NCBI RefSeq assembly: GCF_016403105.1
Contig: NZ_CP046155.1
Span: 248,001 to 312,000 of the forward strand
DNA from: Leptolyngbya sp. BL0902
GTDB lineage: Bacteria; Cyanobacteriota; Cyanobacteriia; Phormidesmidales; Phormidesmidaceae
DNA: 64,000 nt
Direction of reading: 5' to 3'
The position numbers were made by a program, and so were the translations under genes. The stretch's first letter is position 1, and every line of letters starts with the position of its first letter. Of this stretch, positions 16,096 through 25,104 are shown piece after piece. Under the pieces are notes generated by a model, which was not told the DNA's origin, searched no databases, and was given only the letters and a program-made list of their open reading frames with translations.

Positions 16096-17370
16096 TTAGT
16101 AGCTTCTAGGGCCTGGTAGCCATTTAGATCGACCTTGGAGGATTGCAAAGCCATGATCCTGTTTACAGCCAATAGCAAATTTCAAAATAGCATCATTAAA
16201 TGCCTGAATTTGTTCTTCTGTGGCATTCACTTGGCCAACCACAGTTGACTTCTCCTCCTCAATCATGCTGAGGACACCTTCTTGTACACTCACTTCGTCT
16301 TGGGCTTCATCATGAGGCGTTTCAACATCATCAAAGAAGTTAGCTATGAATTTAATTGGTGCCCATCTCTGCTGACGATCTTTCAGTCGTTTCTCCGCTA
16401 GGTATAGCCTCTCTTTAGCCTTTTCCAGTTCTTTTGCTCTTTCTCCTGATTCATGTTCAAGGCGATCTAACTCTAGTTTCGCTTTTTCTAGTTCTAGTTT
16501 GCGCCCCTCGTTGAAAACATTTAAAAGGAAACGAAATACATAGCGCAAGGGCTGATCTGCATCCTTAGGTTTGTAGGGAGCATCCAGAGGAGTTTTATAA
16601 TAAATGAACTTAGTAAAACCAACTTCATCTTTCTCGGCATGGGAAAATGCAATATGGCCAATGGTTTGAATTGGCGTTATGACGACAGCGATTTTCTCAT
16701 ATCGCTCATCTTCTTTGAAGAAGTCAATCAAGTCGCGATAGCCCAGTCTTACGTGATCGAGTAAATCCTGAGCGTCCTTATCATTTTTGACATAGGCTTC
16801 GCACTTGATTGGTGCAAAGATAACTAATCTAGGTCGAGATAGTTTTATGTAAGACTCTTTGAATAGTCTTGTAATATGTTCGGGATCATTTTTCTCATTA
16901 TGCCAATTTCCTATTTCAGATGGATTGACTTTGCCAGTTTTTTTCTCCATTAACGCGGTCGCATCAACGGGGATAATCACAGCATCACATTGATTAAGTT
17001 GGCCTCTAACGTAATCTTTATATTTATTATCAACTGCACGATTAAAATACTCTCCCGCAGGATCGGTAAAGCGCACACGCATAAACTTCTTGCCAAGACT
17101 GCCAATCTCAAATACTAAGCCTTTATCTTCCCATGGATTAAGCTTTGGTGGAGTTGGGTCTACATATTTTTGAAGGCGGTAGTCAATGTTCTTAAGCACT
17201 TTTTTGCAGTCTTCAATTGTATCCAGAGTTTGTGTATCTGTAGTCCATGTATTGAGGCCAGCATTCCAGAAAGTTGTCTCAAACTCCTCATGCATAGCAG
17301 CTAGAAAACTGGTTTTTCCCACACCTCGAGGGCCAATTACGATGATGTTTAGTTCTTGTAGTTCATTCAT
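16096..17370 (-). CDS. TRAFAC-like P-loop NTPase with coiled coil
   Basis: 424 residues. Walker A is IGPRGVGKTSF (residues 12-22) and a DPAGE motif at 103-107 takes the place of the G3 box (FTDPAGEYF). A coiled coil rich in Glu/Lys/Leu spans about residues 285-345 and a short C-terminal domain follows. Resembles P-loop GTPases of the TRAFAC class found in bacterial conflict-system operons; assignment to a named family is not certain. It lies between a dynamin-like GTPase gene and a membrane-anchored protein gene on the same strand. Confidence 0.7.
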   Translation of the reverse strand: MNELQELNIIVIGPRGVGKTSFLAAMHEEFETTFWNAGLNTWTTDTQTLDTIEDCKKVLKNIDYRLQKYVDPTPPKLNPWEDKGLVFEIGSLGKKFMRVRFTDPAGEYFNRAVDNKYKDYVRGQLNQCDAVIIPVDATALMEKKTGKVNPSEIGNWHNEKNDPEHITRLFKESYIKLSRPRLVIFAPIKCEAYVKNDKDAQDLLDHVRLGYRDLIDFFKEDERYEKIAVVITPIQTIGHIAFSHAEKDEVGFTKFIYYKTPLDAPYKPKDADQPLRYVFRFLLNVFNEGRKLELEKAKLELDRLEHESGERAKELEKAKERLYLAEKRLKDRQQRWAPIKFIANFFDDVETPHDEAQDEVSVQEGVLSMIEEEKSTVVGQVNATEEQIQAFNDAILKFAIGCKQDHGFAILQGRSKWLPGPRSY

Positions 17371-17504
17371 AATGTGACTCTGGAAAAACGCTAATGTTGG
17401 CGAACGAGGGCGAGGCTAGAAAGAGCTTCAAAAGAGAAATTCGATGTGGCTAAGCAAGAAGTGGTCTGTTTATAGCTTGTATCTCACTAAAAGGAATCTG
17501 ATCG

Positions 17505-19745
17505 TCAGAACTCCTGCCAGTTTAGAAAAACAATAGTGTCTTTGCGGTTTGCTCCTTCTAGCCGACTCACACAGGTTAACCAGTTCTGTTGTCGAGTATT
17601 TTCTTGTTCTAACCGCCCCATTTCCTCTGGCCAGATTTTGGTTTGCACTCGGCGCAAAAATTTCTTCCAGTCCTTCTGAGCATCCTTGTGATAGATAATG
17701 TTGTCAATAAACTTTTCGATGCGAGCATAAGCAGCAATGTTGGGTTGATAAACTAATTCCTCTAGTGCAGCTTTGATACGTGCAGCGGTGCGATTGTAGT
17801 CAACCTGAAGAGCTGTATAAATTAGCTCAGCCGTTGTACCAGGGCCAACCTTGAGAGTGACATCAGCATCCTCATCTCCCTCCAACTGAATATTACTCAG
17901 CCGAATAAGGTGTTGATAGATTTGGGGTTCAATCAGACCATTATAGGAAAGCTCAAAATCATCAACAATGGCTAAGCCAAGCTGCAAGCGTTGTAGATTG
18001 GGATGATCTCTTTCAATCATCACCCTAAGTTCTCGAATAAAGTCGCTTCCGCCTGTTGATCTGGTCAAGGCATCTAGACCACCCACTGTGGTCAGTACAT
18101 CCGCAACATCTTCCTTCAGCGCTTCCGTAGTTGCTTGAAGTCCCTCATCTAATGCACTGAAGTGATCGGACAGCAGCGTCCTCAACTGGTCACGGTAGTC
18201 CCCGTAGGCTTTCATGGGATTGCTGGCCTTAATCTGCTCCTGAATCTCTGCCTCTGGATCCGCCACAGAAAGAATCCCAGCCTCTTCCTTACAAGTAGCG
18301 TAAACGTCATCAATACCGTCTTGCAAGCCATCGGCGGGCTGCTTCGCCTGTTTGGCAAACTCAAGGCGTAGCTTTTGAAATGCAATAGTTATTTCCTTCC
18401 ACCAGCCATCGCGATCTGTGCCAAATAAATCCTCAAAGGTATCAGCAATGGCACGAACCGGATCGCCATCTATACACCAAAATACTTTTTGTGCTGCCTG
18501 AACAATTTCATTAATATTTGACTGAATTGCCGTCAGTCGATCTTGGCACTGTCGGGCATATTCTTCATCAATATTCAGGATATTATCGGCTAGATAGTTC
18601 AGTACCTCATCAAACACCTGGTTAGCATCCTCAGGATTGGCGCAATCAGCGATTTGGCAGCTTACTACCTTCATCTTCAGGGTTTCTTTTAGCGCTTTAC
18701 AAGCTTTTAGGTTGTTAGTTCTGCGGCTGTGGTTAATCACCATAAATGCCCGCCCAGAGAGATTGTTCAAGGCTTGAGCAGCGGTATCGTATAGGTCAGT
18801 ATCGATCTTGCGCCACTGATAACGCTGGGGATCGGGCCTGGTGAGAAATATCACTACATCTACAGTTTTGCCGAGGGTTTCCAGCATGACGGTCTCATCG
18901 CCAAGCTTGGAGTCCCCCAATCCCGGAATATCCACCAGGGCCACCTTGCCCACATCGGTGTTGCCAAAGGGGCAGAAAATTTTCACCTCTCGCACCGCCA
19001 AATGCTTGAAGGACTCTAGATCCCCGTGGGCGTTGCGCTCTTGGCGAACATAGGTGGGTACCTCATCAATAGGGATAGAGCGCTCCTGCGGCTCAGCCCC
19101 AAAAGAAAGCAGGTGTCGGTAATGGGATAGGTTTTGGTGGTAGTCGTGCTTGAGGTGTTTATAGACGGCCTCATCGGTAGCTCGGGTCGGCATTTGGTCG
19201 GGCAGGGCCGCGTGTTCAAACTCATCAATGCTGTGGGGCAACGGCTCTAAATTTAGCGCCCGGTAGTAAGGATGAATTACCTCTTCCAAGAACGTTTGCT
19301 CAGAATGGAAGGCCACCTTTACCTCCACCGATCCTTCCCGATTGGTCACAAGGCTACGTACCGCTGTACAGGCTGCTCCTTCATAGGCGGGGATTTCCCG
19401 ATCTGTTAGGCAGCTTAGACTTTTCAGTAGGGTGCTTTTGCCCTGGCCCATCAGCCCAACCACGCCGATGTTGAGGGTATCCCGCGCAAAACGGCTCTTT
19501 AGCTTCGACAGAACCTGCAACTCCTCCCGAATGCGACTTTGCAGATTACCAAACTCAATGGCTTCTAGGCGCTCTGTCGCTGTAGGGTCGAGGCTTGCTT
19601 TCAGCAGAGCATTCCGTAGAGACTCAAGGCTGTATAGCGCTGAGGCTCTGGCCTGAAGTTCTCGCTCGACCATCTCCATCTTGGCTGGGAGGTAGCTAGA
19701 GCGGCGTTCAATGATACTGGCAACACGGTCGGCTCTGGAAGTCAT
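17505..19745 (-). CDS. dynamin-like large GTPase
   Basis: 746 residues. A helical N-terminus of about 90 residues precedes Walker A GLMGQGKSTL (97-106). A Thr switch region (ACTAVRSLV) and a G3 box DIPGLGD near residue 280 follow, then a long helical region to the C-terminus. Size, the GQGKST loop and the helical arms fit the bacterial dynamin superfamily. Such proteins act on membranes or in stress and phage responses, but no specific function is known here. It is the first gene of the minus-strand operon running to 14430; the next gene starts 134 bases on. Confidence 0.72.
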   Translation of the reverse strand: MTSRADRVASIIERRSSYLPAKMEMVERELQARASALYSLESLRNALLKASLDPTATERLEAIEFGNLQSRIREELQVLSKLKSRFARDTLNIGVVGLMGQGKSTLLKSLSCLTDREIPAYEGAACTAVRSLVTNREGSVEVKVAFHSEQTFLEEVIHPYYRALNLEPLPHSIDEFEHAALPDQMPTRATDEAVYKHLKHDYHQNLSHYRHLLSFGAEPQERSIPIDEVPTYVRQERNAHGDLESFKHLAVREVKIFCPFGNTDVGKVALVDIPGLGDSKLGDETVMLETLGKTVDVVIFLTRPDPQRYQWRKIDTDLYDTAAQALNNLSGRAFMVINHSRRTNNLKACKALKETLKMKVVSCQIADCANPEDANQVFDEVLNYLADNILNIDEEYARQCQDRLTAIQSNINEIVQAAQKVFWCIDGDPVRAIADTFEDLFGTDRDGWWKEITIAFQKLRLEFAKQAKQPADGLQDGIDDVYATCKEEAGILSVADPEAEIQEQIKASNPMKAYGDYRDQLRTLLSDHFSALDEGLQATTEALKEDVADVLTTVGGLDALTRSTGGSDFIRELRVMIERDHPNLQRLQLGLAIVDDFELSYNGLIEPQIYQHLIRLSNIQLEGDEDADVTLKVGPGTTAELIYTALQVDYNRTAARIKAALEELVYQPNIAAYARIEKFIDNIIYHKDAQKDWKKFLRRVQTKIWPEEMGRLEQENTRQQNWLTCVSRLEGANRKDTIVFLNWQEF

Positions 19746-19891
19746 AGGAATCGAAGCGGTAAGGTGGGACGCACAAGTGACAGATTAGGGATACAGTCCT
19801 TCGGTCTGCCACATTGGCCATGCCTAGGCATATCGTAATCTCTGCCTAGAGTGCCCAGCCGGATGAGAAAACTATCGTTATGCCCTATGAC

Positions 19892-19921
19892 AAAAAGCCC
19901 GGATCCTTCAAAGAACCGGGC
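19892..19921 (-). terminator. intrinsic terminator of thiO/thiG
   Basis: On the minus strand a GCCCGG...CCGGGC stem with an inner TTC/GAA pairing is followed directly by TTTTT. It lies 27 bases after the thiO/thiG stop. Confidence 0.85.
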
Positions 19922-19948
19922 GGTGGAGAAAAACGGGCTTCTAATCAG

Positions 19949-22006
19949 CTAGGCGTTGATGCGGCCCACCATGGGAGAGCTAGGGCTGGCGGTGGTTTGG
20001 ATGGGGATGCGTCCGGCGTGGTAGGCCAGTCGTCCGGCGTGGGTGGCAAGGCCCATAGCGCGACCCATAGCCACGGGGTTTTGGGCCTTGGCGATGGCGG
20101 TGTTAATCAGCAGGGCATCGGCTCCCATTTCCATGGCCAGGGCGGCTTCGCTGGGGGTGCCAATTCCGGCATCCACCACCACGGGCACCTGGGCATTTTC
20201 GATGATGATTTGAATATTGGCGGCGTTGCGAATGCCCTGGCCCGAGCCAATCGGGGAACCGAGGGGCATCACCGTGGCGCAGCCCGCGTCCTCTAGGCGC
20301 TTGGCCAGCAGGGGGTCGGCGTTGATGTAGGGCAGCACCGCAAAGCCTTCTTTCACCAACTGTTCCGCCGCCTCTAGGGTGCCGATGGGGTCGGGCAGCA
20401 GATATTTGGCGTCGGGGATGACCTCCAGCTTGACGAAGTTGTTGTCCTCCTGGCCCAGCAGTTTGGCCATTTCTCGGCCCAGCCGCGCCACCCGAATGGC
20501 TTCCTCGGCGGTTTGGCATCCGGCAGTGTTGGGCAGCATCCAAATTTTTGACCAGTCCAGAGCTTCGGCCAACCCTTCATGGCCGGGGGCGTTGGTCTGC
20601 ACCCGCCGCACCGCCACGGTGACAATCTCGCAGCCGCTGGCGGCAATGCTCTGGCGCATGGTTTCAAAGTCGTCGTACTTGCCGGATCCGGTCATCAGAC
20701 GGGAGGCGAAGGAACGTCCGGCGATGACCAGGGGCGTATCGGCGGGGATAGCGGCGTTGGCGGATTCGATGGGAGTTGCGGTTAGGGTCATGGTGAGTTG
20801 GGGAAGGGAGTCGGGAGTCGGGAGTTGGGAGTCGGGAGTCGGGTAGGGGCGGGGTTCCCCCGTCCCCAAAGGATTGGGATTCGGAGATGGGGGATCGTTA
20901 AAACGCTGGTAGGAGAAGGGGGGGAGGAGGTTGGGGGTGCGTCCGGCGAGGGATTCGCAGATCAGGTGGGCGGTGATGGGGGCGAGGAGGATGCCGTTGC
21001 GGTAGTGCCCAGTGGCGAGGGTGAGGTTGGCGGCGGGGCCAGGGCCGAGCAGGGGCATTTCGTCGGGGGTGGCGGGTCGGTAGCCCCACCAGGTTTGCTC
21101 TAGGGTGCCGTCGGCTAGCCAGGGCAGCAGGGCGATGGCGTTGGCCAAGAGTTGGTTGACTCCGGCGGCGGTGTTGCCGGGGGCAAAGCCGACCTCTTGA
21201 CTGGTGGCCCCAAGGACGATGCGGCCATCCTGGCGGGGCACGATGTAGATGTTTTCGCCAAACAGCACCCGTTGCAGGGGTTGCACGGTGCCCAGGGATG
21301 GGGGAACTCGCAAGCTGGCCATCTCGCCCTTTTTGGGGAAGACGGGCACGGGCAGCAGGTCGTAGCTCCAGGCTCCGGCGGCGAGGACAATGTGATCGGC
21401 CTGGAAGTCGCCTGCCTGGGCGGTGCAGACACGCTCGATGCGGCCTTGGGATTGGCGTAGAGCCGTAGCCCCAACGCCTTCGTGAATGGTGACACCCAGA
21501 TCTATCACCGCAGAACGCAGCGCCTTCACCAGGGCTTGATTATTCACCTGGCCATCTTCGGGATACCAAAAGGCTCCCTTCACCCCAGCGCCTAACCCCG
21601 GTTGGTAGTGGGCGAGGGCTTCGGCGGTGAGCCATTGCCCCTGTCCTGGGGGTGTTGTCTGGGATAAGTCCTGCCCCGACGGCTGACCCGCTAAGTCAGG
21701 CACCTGGAACCGAGGAGCCAAAATGCCGCTGGGCCAATAGCCAACGGATTGCCCGGTGAGAGCTTCAATTTTGCCCACCCAGTCGGGGTAGCGTTCCAAA
21801 CTGGCCAAACATAGATCCAGCAGGGGGCCAGGGGGAATGCCCTCGGCATGGGGGGCCAACATTCCGGCGGCGGCGTGGCTGGCGGCGGCGGCAAAATCGC
21901 GGCTGAGGACGGCCACCGTCGCCCCCTGCTGACGCAGTTCTAGGGCAATGGCCAACCCCATCATGCCCCCGCCCACCACGAGGATGTCCTGTCCCGCCTG
22001 TGTCAT
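19949..22006 (-). CDS. thiO/thiG: bifunctional glycine oxidase ThiO / thiazole synthase ThiG
   Basis: 685 residues, two enzymes of thiamine thiazole synthesis in one chain; this fusion is known in cyanobacteria. ThiO part (about 1-360): FAD-binding [19 protein letters not shown] and the C-terminal [12 protein letters not shown]. ThiG part (about 405-685): [22 protein letters not shown], the Schiff-base strand region FVKLEVIPD and the [19 protein letters not shown] and [12 protein letters not shown] phosphate-binding loops. The linker (about 365-405) is Pro-rich and encoded by dispersed repeats. ATG 20791 inside could restart ThiG alone. No TPP riboswitch was found upstream. Confidence 0.95.
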   Translation of the reverse strand: MTQAGQDILVVGGGMMGLAIALELRQQGATVAVLSRDFAAAASHAAAGMLAPHAEGIPPGPLLDLCLASLERYPDWVGKIEALTGQSVGYWPSGILAPRFQVPDLAGQPSGQDLSQTTPPGQGQWLTAEALAHYQPGLGAGVKGAFWYPEDGQVNNQALVKALRSAVIDLGVTIHEGVGATALRQSQGRIERVCTAQAGDFQADHIVLAAGAWSYDLLPVPVFPKKGEMASLRVPPSLGTVQPLQRVLFGENIYIVPRQDGRIVLGATSQEVGFAPGNTAAGVNQLLANAIALLPWLADGTLEQTWWGYRPATPDEMPLLGPGPAANLTLATGHYRNGILLAPITAHLICESLAGRTPNLLPPFSYQRFNDPPSPNPNPLGTGEPRPYPTPDSQLPTPDSLPQLTMTLTATPIESANAAIPADTPLVIAGRSFASRLMTGSGKYDDFETMRQSIAASGCEIVTVAVRRVQTNAPGHEGLAEALDWSKIWMLPNTAGCQTAEEAIRVARLGREMAKLLGQEDNNFVKLEVIPDAKYLLPDPIGTLEAAEQLVKEGFAVLPYINADPLLAKRLEDAGCATVMPLGSPIGSGQGIRNAANIQIIIENAQVPVVVDAGIGTPSEAALAMEMGADALLINTAIAKAQNPVAMGRAMGLATHAGRLAYHAGRIPIQTTASPSSPMVGRINA
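20806..20867 (-). repeat. heptamer run plus GTAGGGGCG element in the ThiO-ThiG linker
   Basis: Five heptamer units (GGGAGTC, one GGGAGTT) lie at 20806-20843, next to a GTAGGGGCGGGG...CGTCCCC element (20843-20867). Both are read in frame as [18 protein letters not shown] sequence joining the two enzymes. Confidence 0.8.
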
Positions 22007-22090
22007 GTCTGGTTGCCTGGTTCTGTTGATAACGGTTTACGGCCTAATCATTCATCCTAAAGCCTGGGGATGACCTCCGGCGGGTCGGTT

Positions 22091-22110
22091 GAGGAGACCT
22101 CGCTCCTACG
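22091..22110. repeat. GAGGAGACCTCG dispersed element
   Basis: A copy of the palindromic element also present in priA (6438-6459), here between thiO/thiG and gshB. Confidence 0.6.
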
Positions 22111-22210
22111 GTTTGATAGCGCACGTCTGACCTTGGAACATTTGTCCCTGTGACATTTTAAGGCATAGGATCTGGAGAAGCAGAAACTTGATCCCGAAGG
22201 AACCGACCCT

Positions 22211-23170
22211 GTGAACATCGCTTTTATTATCGACCCCATCGAACGCCTCGACCCCGGCCACGACACCAGCATTGCCCTGATGGAAGCGGCCCAGGACAAG
22301 GGGCACCAGGTTTGGATCACCGAAGCGCCCTTCCTGAGTGTGGTGGGTGGCAAGGCCTACGGGCTGTTGCGACGGGTGGAACTGACCCCTGTGAGCCTGG
22401 TGGAGGGCCATTGGGTGGCAGAGGAGCAATGGTACGAAGTGGACGAGGTGGAGCTGCGCCCCCTGGAGGAGATGGACGTGGTGTTCATGCGGACGGATCC
22501 GCCTGTGACGGTGCCCTACCTCTACGCCACCTACATTTTGGACTACATCGACCCGGCCAAAACCCGCGTCATCAACTCGCCCAAGGGTATCCGCGCCGCT
22601 AACGAAAAGATGTATGCCCTGCAATTTGCCGAGGCCATCCCCGAAACCATCGTCAGCCAAAACAAGGCGGTGATTCGCGAAACCGTGGAGCGCTGGGGAT
22701 CGGCGGTGCTGAAACCCCTGGGGGGCAAGGCGGGGGAAGGCATCCTATTTCTGCAAGCGGGGGATCGCAACCTCAACTCCATGGTGGAAATCAGCACCCG
22801 CCAAGGCCAAGAACCCGTGATGATTCAAACCTACCTACCTGCCGCTAAAGATGGCGACAAGCGGATCATTCTGCTGAATGGCGAACCCATCGGGGCGGTG
22901 AATCGCATCCCCACGGGCAGCGAATTTCGCGGCAACATGGCCGTCGGCGGTCGGGTCGCCCAGGTGGATATCACCGACCGCGAGCGGGACATCTGCCGCC
23001 AACTGGCCCCCACCCTGCAACGGGATGGCCTCTACTTCGTCGGCATCGACATCATCGGCGGCTACCTGACGGAGGTCAACGTCACCAGCCCCACCGGAAT
23101 CCGCGAAATCGACCGCCTCAACGATGTACGTTTGGGTCATCAGGTGATGGACTGGCTGGCCCAGGCATAA
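22211..23170 (+). CDS. gshB: glutathione synthetase
   Basis: 319 residues, starting at GTG 22211 with AAGGA upstream. ATP-grasp enzyme joining gamma-glutamylcysteine and glycine. Seen: the N-terminal IAFIIDPIERLDPGHDTS, MRTDPPVTVPYLYATYILD, INSPKGIRAANEK, the glycine-rich PLGGKAGEGI loop and the C-terminal VGIDIIGGYLTEVNVTSPTG metal-binding strand. Length is standard. Confidence 0.96.
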   Translation: MNIAFIIDPIERLDPGHDTSIALMEAAQDKGHQVWITEAPFLSVVGGKAYGLLRRVELTPVSLVEGHWVAEEQWYEVDEVELRPLEEMDVVFMRTDPPVTVPYLYATYILDYIDPAKTRVINSPKGIRAANEKMYALQFAEAIPETIVSQNKAVIRETVERWGSAVLKPLGGKAGEGILFLQAGDRNLNSMVEISTRQGQEPVMIQTYLPAAKDGDKRIILLNGEPIGAVNRIPTGSEFRGNMAVGGRVAQVDITDRERDICRQLAPTLQRDGLYFVGIDIIGGYLTEVNVTSPTGIREIDRLNDVRLGHQVMDWLAQA

Positions 23171-23176
23171 CGCCGT

Positions 23177-23213
23177 CAGCGGGAGGACAGAGGGCTCATC
23201 GTCCTCCCTGCTG
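23177..23213 (+). terminator. hairpin after gshB
   Basis: A near-perfect stem CAGCGGGAGGAC / GTCCTCCCTGCTG begins seven bases after the gshB stop. There is no T tract, so it may act by stabilising the 3' end. Confidence 0.5.
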
Positions 23214-23303
23214 TCCCTGATCCGCCATGGCATCGGCCATGACGGGTCTAGGCTTGGCCTAGGCGGTGCCAGCCCTATCGCGACAACGCTGCCCTGGGTG
23301 GGC

Positions 23304-24122
23304 CTAATTGCGCTGGAACATATGAACGTCCTGCTGGGGGAAGGGAATAGTGATACCTTCCCGATCCAATCGGGTTTTGATCAGTTCGGGTAAGGCGAAT
23401 CGCACGTCCCGAAAATTGCGGGTTTCAGCCCAGGCCCAAACCTGTAGATCTACGCTGCTGTCAGCCAAGTTGGCGACGTTGACCTCTGGGGCCGGGTCTT
23501 GCAAAATGCGGGGATCTTTGGAAAGCTCATCCAGGATGACCAGGCGAGCTTTTTCGATGCTGTCACCGTAGCTGATGCCGACAATGGCTTCGGCTCGGCG
23601 GTTAGGCTTGTTGGTGAAATTGGTGATATTGTCGCCACTGAGTTTGGAGTTGGGCACAATCACCGTCGCGTTGTCGGGGGTGACAATGGTGGTGGTAAAG
23701 AGCTGGATTTCCTCAACGCTGCCAAAAACCCCTGCGCCCTCAATCACATCGCCCACGCTGAAGGGGCGAAAAATAATCATCAGCACCCCAGCGGCAAAGT
23801 TGGATAGGGATCCCTGGAGGGCCAGACCAATGGCCAAGCCTGCGGCCCCCAGTACCGCCACCAAGGACGCTGTTTGTACTCCGAGGCGATTCAGGGTTGC
23901 AATGACCACAAAGGCGAGGGCGGCATAGTAGACCAAACTGGCGGTGAAATTTACCAGGGTTGGATCAACGCCCTGACGGGTCATCACTTTTTTGGTGGTG
24001 CGCCCAATGATCTTAGCAACCCACTGACCAATGGCAAAAATAGCCAGGGCGGCCAGGATATTGAGGCCAAAGGTTGTGATGATTTCTTGGGCTGTGGTCA
24101 GCCACTGAGTCCAATTCTCCAC
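23304..24122 (-). CDS. MscS-family mechanosensitive channel
   Basis: 272 residues from GTG 24122, chosen because AAGGAGAC lies eight bases upstream; an ATG three codons earlier is out of frame. Three transmembrane segments (LNILAALAIFAIGQWVAKI; VYYAALAFVVIATL; ASLVAVLGAAGLAIGLALQGSLSNFAAG) are followed by the beta domain (VIVPNSKLSGDNITNF). The pore helix has the Ala/Gly packing typical of MscS. Role: small-conductance osmotic safety valve in the inner membrane. Confidence 0.92.
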   Translation of the reverse strand: MENWTQWLTTAQEIITTFGLNILAALAIFAIGQWVAKIIGRTTKKVMTRQGVDPTLVNFTASLVYYAALAFVVIATLNRLGVQTASLVAVLGAAGLAIGLALQGSLSNFAAGVLMIIFRPFSVGDVIEGAGVFGSVEEIQLFTTTIVTPDNATVIVPNSKLSGDNITNFTNKPNRRAEAIVGISYGDSIEKARLVILDELSKDPRILQDPAPEVNVANLADSSVDLQVWAWAETRNFRDVRFALPELIKTRLDREGITIPFPQQDVHMFQRN

Positions 24123-24414
24123 GGGGCATAGTCTCCTTATATAACCAGCAATCCATGGCCAGCGATGCACCGAGCATCCCCAGCCATGATGGGATTCAGT
24201 CATTGGTCACGGGTGCAACCCACCGCCCAGGTCAACCGGGCTCAGAGTTCGATAGACTGACACCAAGGGTGGCAGCGGGCTATCTACCCTACGACCCACC
24301 GTGACACTCCGAATCGGGGCATCATTGGGTGATTTTAGACACTTTTATGACTAAAACTGGCCACACCGTATCACAAACCCTCCATGCTATGCCCTGTCCT
24401 GGGGCCTTATCCCC

Positions 24415-24780
24415 ATGAAACCCACCGACGATCTAAGTGACGGGACTACCCTAGAACGCTTGAAGCTGATGATTTACCTGGTGCCTATTTTTGGGGTGGT
24501 GCCAGCAACCTACAGCCTGTGGCAGCGGCAGGGCAGCCGCCAGGAACAATCGGTCAGTCGCCTGGTGATTACCCTTGCCCTCACCTGGGTGATGGTGTAT
24601 GCCCTGCTGAGTACGGGCAGCCACCTAGCCCCAGGGCTGTCGCTGCGGTTTTTGATTAGCAACACCCTCGTCACGACGGGCTATACCCTGACCAATCTGG
24701 CGCTGATGCTGCGGCTCTTGCAGGGCAAATCGGTGAAGCTGCCCGGTTTTAGTCGCCTGAGTCAGCGGTTGCCCCGCTAG
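24415..24780 (+). CDS. small conserved membrane protein
   Basis: 121 residues, about three transmembrane segments (LMIYLVPIFGVVPATYSLW; LVITLALTWVMVYALLSTG; NTLVTTGYTLTNLALMLRL). Function unknown; similar short membrane proteins occur in cyanobacteria. It stands alone between a minus-strand channel gene and an LCP gene. Confidence 0.65.
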   Translation: MKPTDDLSDGTTLERLKLMIYLVPIFGVVPATYSLWQRQGSRQEQSVSRLVITLALTWVMVYALLSTGSHLAPGLSLRFLISNTLVTTGYTLTNLALMLRLLQGKSVKLPGFSRLSQRLPR

Positions 24781-25104
24781 GTTGAGGGGGCTGGGGCCAG
24801 GGGCAAGGCCAGCCCTGGAAGGGATTGCCCCCGTGAAAAATGCATCAATTTCGTGAATTGCCTGCGCCACTTTTGATCATTTGCCCCATAATGACCTCGA
24901 TAAACCCTGCCGCTGGGGTGATACCGACCCAGTTCTTGGGGGTTTGGGTGCGTTGAGGCCACTGGGGGAGTCCGATCCCGCCGCCATCACCGCTCCTTTC
25001 ACCGCCCAAATAGCCCTTGACGTAGCCTGTCTCGCTATGTTGGGGATGATCCGCCGCCTCGGTGGCGTCTTCGTTGCCCTACTTTCTACCGGATGAGGTA
25101 GCCT

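Noticed and set aside
22007..22210. TPP riboswitch upstream of thiO/thiG
   Set aside because: The minus-strand leader lacks the CTGAGA and GAACCTGA-type conserved cores.
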